A DNA stretch of 64,000 nt from positions 229,311 to 293,310 of the forward strand of contig CAUYUJ010016157.1 in assembly GCA_963575745.1 (NCBI GenBank), in the 5' to 3' direction. The notes under the pieces were generated by a model. It was not told the origin of the DNA, made no database searches, and saw only the letters and a program-made list of their open reading frames with translations. The translations under genes and the position numbers were made by a program. Below, one piece after another: positions 31,831 to 40,769 of this stretch (the stretch's first letter is position 1; each line of letters opens with the position of its first letter). The DNA comes from Prorocentrum cordatum (taxonomy: Eukaryota; Sar; Dinophyceae; Prorocentrales; Prorocentraceae).

Positions 31831-32235
31831 CAGGCTCGAAATCTTGCCGTCGCGACGCGAATCCTACGTGTTTTACGAAGGATCGCGGCATCGGCAGGGC
31901 CGAATTCTTGCCGTCGCGACGCGAATCGCACGTTTTTTACCAGGGATCGCGGCATCGGCAGGCCCGAAATCTTGCCGCCGCGGTGCGAATCTTACGTTTT
32001 TGTTCCGAGGGATCGTAGCCAAACTGACTTGCACGAGCGGGAGGACCTCTGGAGTGGCCCGACAAGCACTCCGTGCGAGCCTGCACGAGCGGGAGCGCCT
32101 CCGGGGTGGCCCGCGCTCCGCGCAAGCCGTCGCGACGTGAATCCTATGTGTTTTACTAGGGATCGCGGCATCAGCAGACCCGAAATCTTGCCGTCGCGAT
32201 GCGAATCCGTCGTTTTGTACGAGGTATCGTAGCTA
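31831..32235 (+). repeat. 64-bp tandem repeat, about five copies
   Basis: The unit contains CTTGCCGTCGCGACGCGAAT, TTTTAC and GGATCGCGGCATC(G/A)GCAG. Phase points are 31842, 31906 and 31970, then a 150-bp interruption rich in CTGCACGAGCGGGAG, and further copies near 32125 and 32186. It directly precedes a telomere-like tract. Confidence 0.8.
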
Positions 32236-32280
32236 AGCCGACAGGCGCAGCCCGATTGAGGCCGCGGCGCGGCCCCCAGG

Positions 32281-32308
32281 TTTAGGGTTTAGGGTTTAGG
32301 GTTTAGGG
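32281..32308 (+). repeat. Interstitial telomere-like repeat (TTTAGGG)4
   Basis: Four perfect TTTAGGG units, G-rich strand on plus. They are preceded by a short GC palindrome GGCCGCGGCGCGGCC. Confidence 0.95.
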
Positions 32309-32456
32309 TCTACCAGGCTTGGCCACGATTACACCTTGACCGCGAACCCACCTGCGGTGGCCGTTACTCCCACCCGCAAGCCACCCCCCCATAAAGATCA
32401 TTTCTCCCCTCGTTATAACCACATCGAATACAACGTCGACGACGACGACGACGACG

Positions 32457-32650
32457 ACAATCGAGACACACCCGAGAGAACTTAAGAAAACTTCAACACC
32501 CGTGTGCCCCATACAAGCGAAACGGATCGGGCAGACGGACCCCAACGAGCGCGTCGGATCGGGTCGGGTGCTGGCACGCGAGTACCCTAACGGACGGGAC
32601 GGGTCGGGCAGGCAAAACGGACAGGACGGGTCGGGTCGGGCGAAAGAAAT
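32457..32650 (+). repeat. ~190-bp direct repeat, copy 1
   Basis: Runs from CAATCGAGACACACCCGAGA to GGGTCGGGTCGGGCGAAAGA. Nearly identical to 32872-33053, with a 220-bp spacer between the copies. It is rich in ACGGGTCGGG-type G-runs. Confidence 0.85.
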
Positions 32651-32871
32651 GCAAGAATAGACTGCCCGCACACAATCCTTTGTCTTCCAATAGACTTGGC
32701 AGGACGAGGATCGGTTATGAGCACACGATACCTCCTGCTGAACAAAAAAACAGCTGAGCGAACATCATAGATTTGACCGCTCCCTCTGCCAGAACATGCG
32801 CACAGAACAGCATTGACAAGAAGAACAGAGAATGACAAATGATGAGGCGGAGATGAGTGGGGAGGTAGCTG

Positions 32872-33053
32872 GCAATCGAGACGCACCCGAGAGAGCTTAA
32901 ACTTCAACACCCGTGTGCCCCATACAGGCGAAAAAGGCAGACGGACCATAACGAGCGCGTCGGATCGGGTCGGGTGTTGGCACGCGAGTACCCTAACGGA
33001 CGGGACGGGTCGGGCAGGCAAAACGGACAGGACGGGTCGGGTCGGGCGAAAGA
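32872..33053 (+). repeat. ~190-bp direct repeat, copy 2
   Basis: Second copy, with small deletions (for example GCGAAAAAGGCAGACGGACC against GCGAAACGGATCGGGCAGAC). It runs directly into the 105-bp array. Confidence 0.85.
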
Positions 33054-33520
33054 GATTTTGCACGCATGCCAGCAAATGATTTAGAATAGATGGATCGGCT
33101 CGCAACGGGGGCCGAGCAGTTTGTATTGTAAAATACTAGAGATTCTGCACGCACCCGCAGCATTCTTTATTTTTTGCAATAGATGTAGCCGGTTTACATA
33201 ACCGGTCGCAACGGGGGCCGGGCCTTTTGTAGTTTAAAATACATGAGATTCCGCACGCATGCTCATCAAATGCTTTTTTAAAAACTAGATGGAGCCGGTT
33301 TACATAAGCGGTCGCAGCGGTGGCCGGGCATTTTGTAGTGTAAAATGCACGAGATTTTGCACGCATGCTCAGCAAATACTATTTTTTGCAATAGATGGAG
33401 GGGGATCGCAACGGGGACCGGGCACTTTGTAGTGTAAAATACATGAGATTCTGCACGCATGCTCAGGAAATATGTTTTGCAGTAGATGGAGCAGGTTTGC
33501 ATGATGACCGGTTTTATAGC
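33053..33520 (+). repeat. 105-bp tandem repeat, 4.5 copies
   Basis: Units begin CGCA(A/G)CGG(G/T)G at 33101, 33207, 33313 and 33417. Each contains TTTGTAGTGTAAAATACA, GAGATT(C/T)TGCACGCATGCTC and AATAGATGGAGC. This is a regular satellite with no spacer diversity, so it is not a CRISPR array. Confidence 0.9.
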
Positions 33521-33589
33521 AATCAGGGTTTAATAATTATAGGATTAGAAATTTACGGTGTAGGGTGTTGCCCGCCAAGCGGTGTGGGC

Positions 33590-33745
33590 GCGCGCACGCA
33601 TCCCACCCCCACATCAAGATTGTTGGGGGTGGGATGCTGTGTGCGCGTTCGCGTTGCTTGTCCTCCCGCCCCAATCCACCCCGGCTATTCTCTTTTAGGG
33701 TTTAGGGACACAGAGAGTTCTTCCCCCCAGCCCCCACTCATGGGG
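33590..33745 (+). repeat. Hairpin / telomere-motif module 1
   Basis: A perfect 14-bp stem (33598-33611 with 33624-33637, GCATCCCACCCCCA and its complement) with a 12-nt loop CATCAAGATTGT, extended outward by GCGCAC/GTGCGC. Then come CCTCCCGCCCCAATCCACCC and TTTTAGGGTTTAGGG (33693-33707), and a second hairpin CCCCCACTCATGGGGG (33732-33747). The same order is found at 55890-56045 and in part at 35609-35775. Confidence 0.75.
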
Positions 33746-33814
33746 GTGTCGAACACCACGTCGTCCTACCTGAGAACGCGCAGGCGCTGCAACGCATTGG
33801 GGAACAGCCTCCAG

Positions 33815-34575
33815 GTTTAGTTCGCGCGTTGGGAACGCCCGACCGGGCGATCTCTTCCGACTCTCGCAGGAGCGGTCTTGCGCGGTGGCGCACGCGCAGC
33901 GGTTTGCCGGCCAACGAGGTGTCGTACCTTGTGGCCCATGTTACGCTGGCGACGCCAGAACCGCGCCTGCGCGCTCTTTTTCGATGCCCAGGCGCGCTGG
34001 CGAGCGCATATGGCGATTGAAGTAAACTTACGCAGATGCCTCAATCTCAGAAGCGATCATGGTGGGCCACGACAAAGGAGACCAGCTCGCCGGACGCTCC
34101 GCGGCTCGCGCGCGCGGTTCCCGCGCTGACACCACGTCGTCCTAGAGTCTCCAGGGTTCGTTCGCGCGTTGGGGGACGCCCGACAGGGCGACATTTTCCG
34201 ATTCTCGCAGGAGCGATTCTGCGCGGTGGCGCACGCGCAGCGCTTTGTCTCGGATGGTGGGAGGGGGAGCTCGAGGGGGCGGGCCTGGCGCCTCGATGCG
34301 ACGCACCAGGCAGCGCGTCGCGTGCGTCAGCCGGCCGGCCGGCCGGCCGTCCGGCCGTCGAGTGTATTCCTTATCGCTGAATTACGTTGGCGACGCCAGA
34401 ACCGCGCCTGCGCGCTCCTTTTCGGTGCGCAGGCGCGCTGGCGAGCGCATATCGCGATTGGGGTAAAATTTCGCATGTGCTTCAATCTCAGAGAGGATCA
34501 TGTTGCGCCGCGACAACGGGGGCCAGTTCGCCGGACGCTCCGCGGCTCGCGCGCGCGCGAGGTTCCCGCGCTGGG
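33815..34575 (+). repeat. ~340-420-bp direct duplication
   Basis: GTTCGCGCGTTGGG...GCACGCGCAGCG occurs at 33819-33901 and 34159-34243. TTACG(C/T)TGGCGACGCCAGAA...GGACGCTCCGCGGCTCGCGC occurs at 33950-34110 and 34382-34550. Two tandem units with an extra 90-bp GGCCGGCC-rich insert in the second. Confidence 0.8.
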
Positions 34576-34680
34576 GACCCCCTGGGAGCGCTTGGGGAGC
34601 CTCTGGGACGCGCGGGAGCGCCTGGGGGCGCGCCCAGGCGCGCTGGGAGCGCCTGGAGAGCCCCTGGAAGCGTTTTCCTA
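34570..34680 (+). repeat. GGGAGCGCCT satellite, short stretch
   Basis: About eight degenerate copies of the 10-bp unit that dominates 57.4-58.0 kb (same orientation) and 51-52.9 kb (opposite). Confidence 0.7.
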
Positions 34681-34999
34681 GGTTTTCCTAGGATCCTGGG
34701 TGATCTCGCAGGCTCGCTGTGTTTGGGTTCCGGCTTTCGGGTTCTTATTTCCTGCTACGCAGGTAGCCTGTGGCGTAGCCAGCCTGAGGCGTGGCGTGTG
34801 GGCGGTCGAGCTTAACCTCTCCCTTTCCGTAGATCCTTCAGGCGCTCCACTGAACGTTCCGACCAAGGCTCGCATGCGTCTGGGGCATCCCGACAGCGAC
34901 GCATACTCGAGTTCACACTACGTATTAGGGTCTGCGGGGGGTGCTGCGGGCTGCTCGGCGTTGGACATAGGGTCCCGCGTAGAAGCACGAGGTATCGGC

Positions 35000-35520
35000 C
35001 CATTCGGAATGAAAAAATTGCGTTTCGCGCGTGCCCGCTCGAGGATGACGCACCCCAATTACGAATCCTCGTTGCCTAACGAGGTCCGCGAGCCCCGCAT
35101 TCCATTGTAAAAAACGGTGCGCGGGCACTTTGCCCAGAACCCCACGTAAATAGCGATGTTCGGCGATCCCTCGGTTTTTGTTTTCTCGGGGCCCGATGTC
35201 GACTTTGCGCGTGCCCGCTCGCGCGCGGCGCACTCTGGCGCACTCCGAGGGCGCTTCCGTGCGCGCCGGTTCGCACGCGGCGCACTCTGGCGCACCCCGA
35301 GAGCGCTCCCGCTCGATAGAAAACTGAGTGAAGTCCCATTCCGCGTGGAAAAATCAACGCTTCGCGCGCGCCCGCTCGAGGATGATGCACCCCCCATATC
35401 GAATCCTCGTTGCCTAACGAGGTCTGCGAGCCCCGCTTTCCATCGCAAAGAAACGGCACGCGGGAACTTTGCCCGGAATCCCGAGTGAATCGCGATGTCC
35501 GGCGACCCCTCGATTTTCTT
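35000..35520 (+). repeat. ~340-bp direct duplication with conserved hairpin
   Basis: GAGGATGA(C/T)GCACCCC occurs at 35041 and 35379, with about 170 bp matching after each. Both copies contain the perfect hairpin CCTCGTTGCCTAACGAGG. The second copy runs into a TTTAGG(C/G) tract. Confidence 0.8.
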
Positions 35521-35527
35521 TCTTGGC

Positions 35528-35570
35528 TTTAGGCTTTAGGCTTTAGGGTTTAGGGTTTAGGGTTTAGGGT
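35528..35570 (+). repeat. Interstitial telomere-like tract
   Basis: TTTAGGC twice, then four TTTAGGG units, G-rich strand on plus. Confidence 0.95.
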
Positions 35571-35608
35571 GTCCTCTGTCAGCGCTTGCTGTTCATCATT
35601 CGTGTAAG

Positions 35609-35775
35609 ACCACCCCCACCCATAAAATGGAGCGGGGGTGGGGTAATCGTATTGTGCAGTATCATGTTGAGCGGAATCATGTTTCGGCTACGGGGCCAGC
35701 TTCCCTTTTCACATTCCCTCCCCGCGCCCGCTAGGGCGGCGAACCACCCACGGCTTTCTCTATTAGGGTTTAGAG
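35609..35775 (+). repeat. Hairpin / telomere-motif module 2 (partial)
   Basis: An 8-bp C-run stem (35610-35617 with 35634-35641), then CTCCCCGCGCCCGCTAGGGC, CCACCCACGGCTTTCTCTATTAGGGTTTAGAG. The second hairpin of modules 1 and 3 is not visible here. Confidence 0.6.
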
Positions 35776-36320
35776 TTCATTTGGTACCCGAGATTTTCTT
35801 TCTTTTAGACCTCCACGACTCAAGTCGGTTTGGCGATCTTTCTCATGTGTACGACACACAGTGCTTTGTGTATCACACTCTGGGGTTCGTAGTCGCGCGA
35901 GCTCCGTCCTTCGCGAAACGCAGCGACGCGATCCGACGAGTCGGGTCGAGGTAGCGTCGCCGCGCTTCCCGGGGGGCCGCCGCGTGGAGGCGGCCGGAGA
36001 TGGCCCCCTGGGTTGCTGCGCAGCTCTGGCCGACCCCTCGCGCGCGCTGCTGCAAAGCCTCGCGGCCCCCAGCGACAGCGCGAAAGGTCGGCTAAAGCCG
36101 CGCGGAAGCCTCCCCCTCCGCCGCCGAGCTTCCAGACCAGATGGAGGCTCGGCGGCGCAGGCCGTCGTTGCGTCGTCGTCGGCGGCGGCTGCCAGCAGCT
36201 GCGGCGGGGTTTCGCGGGCGCCGCCCACCGCGAAGTTTTCCCGCGGCGCCTGTGCGCGCCGCCAGTGCTTTCGGGCCGAGCCCCGAGCGCGCGCCCGCCT
36301 ACGCGCCCTCCGTGCGCTGC
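35776..36320. other. No supportable gene; 3' flank of the Helitron
   Basis: GC-rich, with long shadow frames on both strands and no motif. The 3' terminus of the Helitron (a CTRR end after a hairpin) should lie here or beyond, but I could not fix it. Confidence 0.4.
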
Positions 36321-38087
36321 TCAGAGCTGCGCGGGCACGAAGTGTTTCTGCTTGAGGAAGCCCACGAAGTTCCACTCCCTGTCGTGCTGCGCACGGGAGA
36401 GAGCCACGTATCCCGCCGCCTCAACGCCAGGCGTGTCCATCCAGAGTGTCATGTGGCTGAGAGTATCGCCCTGCACCTTCATGAGGGTGGTGGCGTAGGC
36501 AAGGCGGAGCGGGTGGTAGACGTTGCGCCATTCCTGGTTGGTGTATGGCGCGACCTTGACCATGTGTCCAGTGGTCGTTTTGACCAGGACGCCCGTGTGG
36601 TCCATCATGATCACGCGGCCCTCGATGCCGTTGACGAAATCGATCTCGGGGCGAATGTTGGCGGTGAAGCCCACGCGCATGCCCTGGTAGATCGGGAGGC
36701 GCATGTTGTGCCAGCTGACCTGCCTGGTGCCGTAGAAGTTGTCGTGGTTGAACTCAGGGTCGGCGTCGACGGTGCCGAGCGGCTCCTGCTCCCAGTCGAA
36801 GTGCCGCAAGGCTGCCTGGTTGACCCACGCCGCCTTGGCCCTGGAGATCGTGACGAACGTCGTGGTGGGGTGCGGCTCAAAGACCTGGCCGATCTCGTAC
36901 TCCGTGGGCTCCTCGCGCTCCCACCAGCCGACATCCCGATGGCCGGCCGAAGGCGCGCGATGGTCCCTGATGATCTCCACAAGCTGCGGCCTGCTCGGCG
37001 TGGCCGTGCGGAGGAGCTCGAGCTTCTTCTTGAGAATGGGGCACTTGCAGCGGCGCATGATCTTGAGTTCCCTCACGTCGACGTCGGCCCAGCGCCAGTG
37101 CTCGAGGACGCGCGGGCTGTCCATCCAGCGGAGCTGTCGAAAGTCGCCGACGAAGACGAGCGCAGGGCGCCGCGCGGCCGCGTCCCAGAGGCGCAGGAGG
37201 CGCTCGAAGATCCACATCTCGACCAGGCTGGTCTCCTCGATGACAACGAGGTCGAAGTCCTGCATGCGCTGGAGCGTCTGCTGCTCCGGGAGGTAGACGT
37301 TGAAGGCCCTGTGGATGCTGTCGACGTCGAGGTCGGGCATGTCCTCGCGGTAGCGCGCCACCTGTCGGCGCGTGGGGCAGGCGAGGAGGACGCGGGCGCC
37401 CTGGGCAATGGCGTCCTGCATGACGACCTTGATGAGGAAGGACTTGCCGCTTCCCGCGGGTCCCAGAACGGCGATGGGGCGCGGGTCCTCGTCGTCAGAC
37501 GGCTCGTGGTTGTGATCCTCGTAGTCGTCGGGCCAGGCGAGCTCCACCGCCCTGTGCCAGCGCCTCGTGATGAGGTCGGCGACGGGCATCTGCTCGGGCT
37601 CGAGGGTGGTAATGCGGCCATCGAAGGCGTAGTGGTGTCGCGGCGGCTCAGGGTCTTCCCCGACCACGAGGCGGCCCTCCAGGTAGTCGTCGACGAGGGT
37701 GATGTGCGCCTTGATCATCGCCACGTTGGAGTCGATGGTCGGGTCGCGGTGGGCCTCCAGCTCCATGTCGGGGCGCAACCATGCCTCGCTCCGCCAGAGG
37801 TCAGGGCGGTGGAGGAGGCAGTGGGCGAACAGCCTGTGCCCGATCGGCACGAGCTCCGCGGCATCCTGCCAGAGCTCATGCACGTTGCGGAAGGGGACGT
37901 GGAGGAGCATCCACTGGCCGTAGTACTCGTCGCTGAAGCGGGAGTTGGAGCGCGCCGCCACCAGGACCTCGCCGCGCATGGGCACGCGTGCGGCCCAGGT
38001 CTCCAGGTCGACGTGGGCCACGGAGGGGTCGCTCGCCTTCTGGAGGTTGGCGCAGCGCAGGCGGAGCGCGCGGTGTACGCCGCCCCT
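36321..38087 (-). CDS. Helitron PIF1-like helicase half (downstream of the insertion)
   Basis: 588 codons from the insertion boundary at 38087 to a stop at 36321. No own start is expected, because this is the C-terminal half of the Rep-helicase protein; the first GTG at 38021 is not a credible start. SF1 (PIF1/RecD) motifs in order: VLGPAGSGKSFLIK (Walker A, ~37436-37470), FDLVVIEETS (Walker B-like), ALVFVGDFRQLRW (motif III), TFVTISRAKAAWVN, RLAYATTLMKVQGDTL and AGYVALSRAQHD (motif VI). It would unwind DNA during rolling-circle transposition. All motifs look intact. The antisense 736-codon frame is a GC artefact. Confidence 0.88.
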   Translation of the reverse strand, partial: RGGVHRALRLRCANLQKASDPSVAHVDLETWAARVPMRGEVLVAARSNSRFSDEYYGQWMLLHVPFRNVHELWQDAAELVPIGHRLFAHCLLHRPDLWRSEAWLRPDMELEAHRDPTIDSNVAMIKAHITLVDDYLEGRLVVGEDPEPPRHHYAFDGRITTLEPEQMPVADLITRRWHRAVELAWPDDYEDHNHEPSDDEDPRPIAVLGPAGSGKSFLIKVVMQDAIAQGARVLLACPTRRQVARYREDMPDLDVDSIHRAFNVYLPEQQTLQRMQDFDLVVIEETSLVEMWIFERLLRLWDAAARRPALVFVGDFRQLRWMDSPRVLEHWRWADVDVRELKIMRRCKCPILKKKLELLRTATPSRPQLVEIIRDHRAPSAGHRDVGWWEREEPTEYEIGQVFEPHPTTTFVTISRAKAAWVNQAALRHFDWEQEPLGTVDADPEFNHDNFYGTRQVSWHNMRLPIYQGMRVGFTANIRPEIDFVNGIEGRVIMMDHTGVLVKTTTGHMVKVAPYTNQEWRNVYHPLRLAYATTLMKVQGDTLSHMTLWMDTPGVEAAGYVALSRAQHDREWNFVGFLKQKHFVPAQL

Positions 38088-38207
38088 ACATGTTTTACTA
38101 AACGCACGTTTACATTGCTAGTGCTCCCCCTCTTGTGCCGTCCCTCTCCCTCTTGTCCTCGTCCTCGTCCTTGTCCTCCTCGGCTTCGCCGCCGCTCAAG
38201 TTTCGGC
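38088..38207 (+). repeat. Split direct repeat A1
   Basis: ACATGTTTTACTAAACGCAC...GCCGCTCAAGTTTCGGC, 120 bp. It forms the left end of the element, directly after Helitron codon AGG. Confidence 0.9.
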
Positions 38208-38235
38208 TCGAGGATTTCCAGCGAGATCTACGAGC

Positions 38236-38700
38236 TTGCAGGATTTTTGGCACCGCAGAGCGAGAGGACAGCCCCTCTCGCAGGCCTGGGCAATCGCCAC
38301 GAAGTGGTGGTGGTACGGCGTGGCCGCGCTCCTCGGGTGGAACGCGAGTGACATCGCAGACGAGGGCCGTCCGCTGTGGGCGGCAGCCGAAGAGTTCGAC
38401 CCACCCGCGGAGCAGGACTACGAGCCGGCAGGTGACATTCTCGTACACGGCAGCAAGGCATCCGTCCTCATGGCGCCGTGGAGCAGGTGGAATCGGGTCT
38501 ACTACAAGACGGGCTCCTCGCAGGGCGTGGTGATGCTGTTGGTGTCACGGATCGGCAAGTCCAACAGCACGACGTGGACAGCGTGTGACCCCACCTTGAG
38601 GGTCCAAGTCATCAACGTGCGTGACAAGGAGAGAGTCTTTACCAAGCCTGTGAAGGATCTGACCTGGACAGCACCCAGGGCTCAGCGCCGCGAGCAGGGA
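38236..38700 (+). CDS. Retroelement ORF1-like N-terminal segment
   Basis: Opens with MQDFWHRRARGQPLSQAWAI and continues with DILVHGSKASVLMAPWSRW and VYYKTGSSQGVVMLLVSRIG. That looks like a small beta-rich domain, but I do not recognise it. The frame degenerates near 38690 and the sense seems to continue in the +1 frame as VLAASEGLIARRELEAEDAK. It lies first after repeat A1, where such elements place their ORF1/Gag. Confidence 0.45.
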
Positions 38701-38704
38701 CCGA

Positions 38705-39391
38705 GTGCTCGCGGCCTCCGAGGGGCTCATAGCCAGGCGCGAGCTGGAGGCCGAGGACGCGAAGACCGCCATCCCCGCCAAGGGGAAGCAGCAGAAGAAG
38801 CGCAAGCCGAGCAAGAAGAGTGACCTGTTCAGTTGGGTTCAGGGCGGGGTGATGAACGCCGTGAGTTTCCTCTGGTTACGACGGTCGGCGGGTGGCTCCC
38901 TGGCAGTGTGTTTCCTGGGATGGCGGGCCTGGAGGGTGCTGGGGCTCGGTTCTGTCCTCCAGACCGTCTACGAATCCGTGTTGGCCGCGGGTGAGGTTGC
39001 TGAGGGAGCTCATGAATGGTATGAGAAGGCCGAGGAGATGTACGAATCGGGAGACCTCGTGCAGGTCGGGATGGCGCTCGGAGTCGGCATCGCGGCACTC
39101 TACCTAGGGTACTTGGTGATCAGCAGCGGGGCAGGCCTGGGGCGACTGTGGAAGGCGTGCGAGAGCGACAGCGAGAGCGAGGCCTCCGACTCAGAGGTCA
39201 TGGTGGGAACGACGGTGGCGGACTCGGACGACGAGCCCGACTCACGGCACTTGTTCGCGGAGCTGGTAAGAGGGCAGAACACACTACAGGCTTCTGTCGC
39301 CGCGCTGGCCGACCTACTGGGCCAGAGGGGCAAGGGTGAAGGTGCGCCAGCGTCGGGGGGGTCCTCGGAAGCGCCTCAGCTTCGACAGTGA
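38705..39391 (+). CDS. Retroelement hydrophobic/acidic segment
   Basis: A Lys-rich stretch (KGKQQKKRKPSKKSDLF) is followed by a moderately hydrophobic region (GGSLAVCFLGWRAWRVLGLG), a helix-rich part (EGAHEWYEKAEEMYE) and a membrane-like segment (VGMALGVGIAALYLGYLVIS). An acidic Ser/Asp/Glu tract and LFAELVRGQNTLQASVAALA close it. It is probably part of ORF1, separated from 38236 by a frameshift. It overlaps the start of the next frame by 56 nt. Confidence 0.45.
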   Translation: MLAASEGLIARRELEAEDAKTAIPAKGKQQKKRKPSKKSDLFSWVQGGVMNAVSFLWLRRSAGGSLAVCFLGWRAWRVLGLGSVLQTVYESVLAAGEVAEGAHEWYEKAEEMYESGDLVQVGMALGVGIAALYLGYLVISSGAGLGRLWKACESDSESEASDSEVMVGTTVADSDDEPDSRHLFAELVRGQNTLQASVAALADLLGQRGKGEGAPASGGSSEAPQLRQ

Positions 39392-40190
39392 CGGAGACGA
39401 GAGTGAGGCCCAGGGGAAGCCCTCCGACGCGCAGGTGGACGACTTCCTACGGAAGCTTCAGGAGCATGAGGAGACGGTGAAGGTGGACTCAGCGGCGGGT
39501 ACGAAGGGTTCTCCAGGTCCGACTACGCCGACGTCGGGGTCTCCTACGAGCTGGGAGAAGGTGTCTTCGCCAGGCGCGTCCAGTGTCGGAGAGGCCGTGG
39601 CACAGCTGGAGATCGAGGCGCGTAACCCCAAGGACGGGCTGTTGGCTACGTTGAAGTCCTACCGTGATGTGGGAGGTGCTCGAGTCGGAGGGGTTCGCGC
39701 CAGGGTGGCCCCCACCGTCCTGGCCCGCTTGTATAAGAGCGGGAGAGGGGCCAGGGCCGAGCTGGAGGACTGGCTGCGGTCCAAGGAGCTCACGAAGTGC
39801 TCCATAGCCTCGGAGATCTTCATGCTGGCGGCCGTCCTGGACAAGATGATGATGTGCGGGGAGTTTGACACGTTGATCAACTCCCAGGCCGCTGAGCTGA
39901 CATGCCTGCGCATCTACTCGATCTTCAAGGCCTACGAGAACGTGGAGGTGGAGTCGGACTGGAGGCGCCCCAAGTCGGCCAACGGTTCGAAGTGGAAGAG
40001 CAAGGTCAACTGGGGCTACGCTGAGGAGTATCTTGATCTGGCCAAGTCGAATACGCCCGACGTAATGGCTGCTGATGAGGAGGTTGCAGAACGTTTGAAG
40101 AAGAAGGCCGCCATCAACAAGCACCTCTCTCTCGGTGGGGGTGCGTCGGGCCACTCGCACGCGGACGATAGGTTGCGGCAGGGAGGGTAG
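39336..40190 (+). CDS. Retroelement Gag-like protein
   Basis: 284 codons, intact. A low-complexity N-terminus (to ~100) is followed by a helical domain: VAPTVLARLYKSGRGARAEL, WLRSKELTKCSIASEIFMLA and AELTCLRIYSIFKAYENVEV, then DWRRPKSANGSKWKSKVNWG. I recognise this as the Gag-like region that precedes RT in dinoflagellate tyrosine-recombinase retroelements, by resemblance and not by search. No zinc knuckle is visible. Confidence 0.55.
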   Translation: MKVRQRRGGPRKRLSFDSDGDESEAQGKPSDAQVDDFLRKLQEHEETVKVDSAAGTKGSPGPTTPTSGSPTSWEKVSSPGASSVGEAVAQLEIEARNPKDGLLATLKSYRDVGGARVGGVRARVAPTVLARLYKSGRGARAELEDWLRSKELTKCSIASEIFMLAAVLDKMMMCGEFDTLINSQAAELTCLRIYSIFKAYENVEVESDWRRPKSANGSKWKSKVNWGYAEEYLDLAKSNTPDVMAADEEVAERLKKKAAINKHLSLGGGASGHSHADDRLRQGG

Positions 40191-40769
40191 CGGCACCTCC
40201 TTGCCAAGCCGGCGCCAATGGCGTAAGTCCGCGTAGCTTCCTCTTCCGTGGGGTCAGTGAAGGTTGGTCGACTACGAGTGGGAAGGACTTCGTTGGTAGG
40301 CGCTCGGGCTTGGTGTTATTCAGCATCCTCTCTCTGGCCCTGCGAGGGCACCTGTACTTCAGGGAGGGGACGTACGAGCAGCCGAGTATCTCTCATCGGG
40401 AACATGGTGTCCAGGTGTCCTCTGCTTCCTGGGGCAGGAGAAGATGGGCGTCAGCGGGATCCTCTTCGCGACCTTCCCTTCCCACCGTTTGGGGCGGTGG
40501 GGTCCCTGGGCACGCAGCTGTCCGAGGGGGAGCTGAGGGTAACGTGGAGGAGGCTTTCACGAGCTATCGCGTCGATTCGGTGCTTGGCTTGTGGGCATGC
40601 CCGTGTGGTGGAGGAGTTGCGTGTACGCCCTTGCAAGAGGACGTGGACGTCGGCTACGCTACTGCACAGGACGCTGATCAACAGGCTCTGGGAGCTGCTG
40701 GCGGAGCGCGCCAGCTGGTGAGGCATCAACGATGGCAGGGCGGTTCCCAGCCGTCTTGGGAAGGGGCAG
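40191..40769 (+). other. Gag-RT spacer
   Basis: Two overlapping frames (40248-40721 and part of 40310-41293) without recognisable motifs. It probably belonged to the RT polyprotein N-terminus. I cannot choose a frame. Confidence 0.35.

Noticed and set aside
33053-33520. Regular ~105-bp repeats considered as a CRISPR array
   Set aside because: The whole unit repeats, with no unique spacers between short repeats, and the context is eukaryotic.
36321-38021. Helicase as an independent 566-codon gene starting at 38021
   Set aside because: The start would be GTG, and the frame is open upstream to the exact insertion boundary, where it matches the Rep frame. It is the C-terminal half of one protein.
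36141-38351. 736-codon plus-strand open frame
   Set aside because: Antisense to the PIF1-like helicase, which has all its motifs. Composition is that of a GC shadow.
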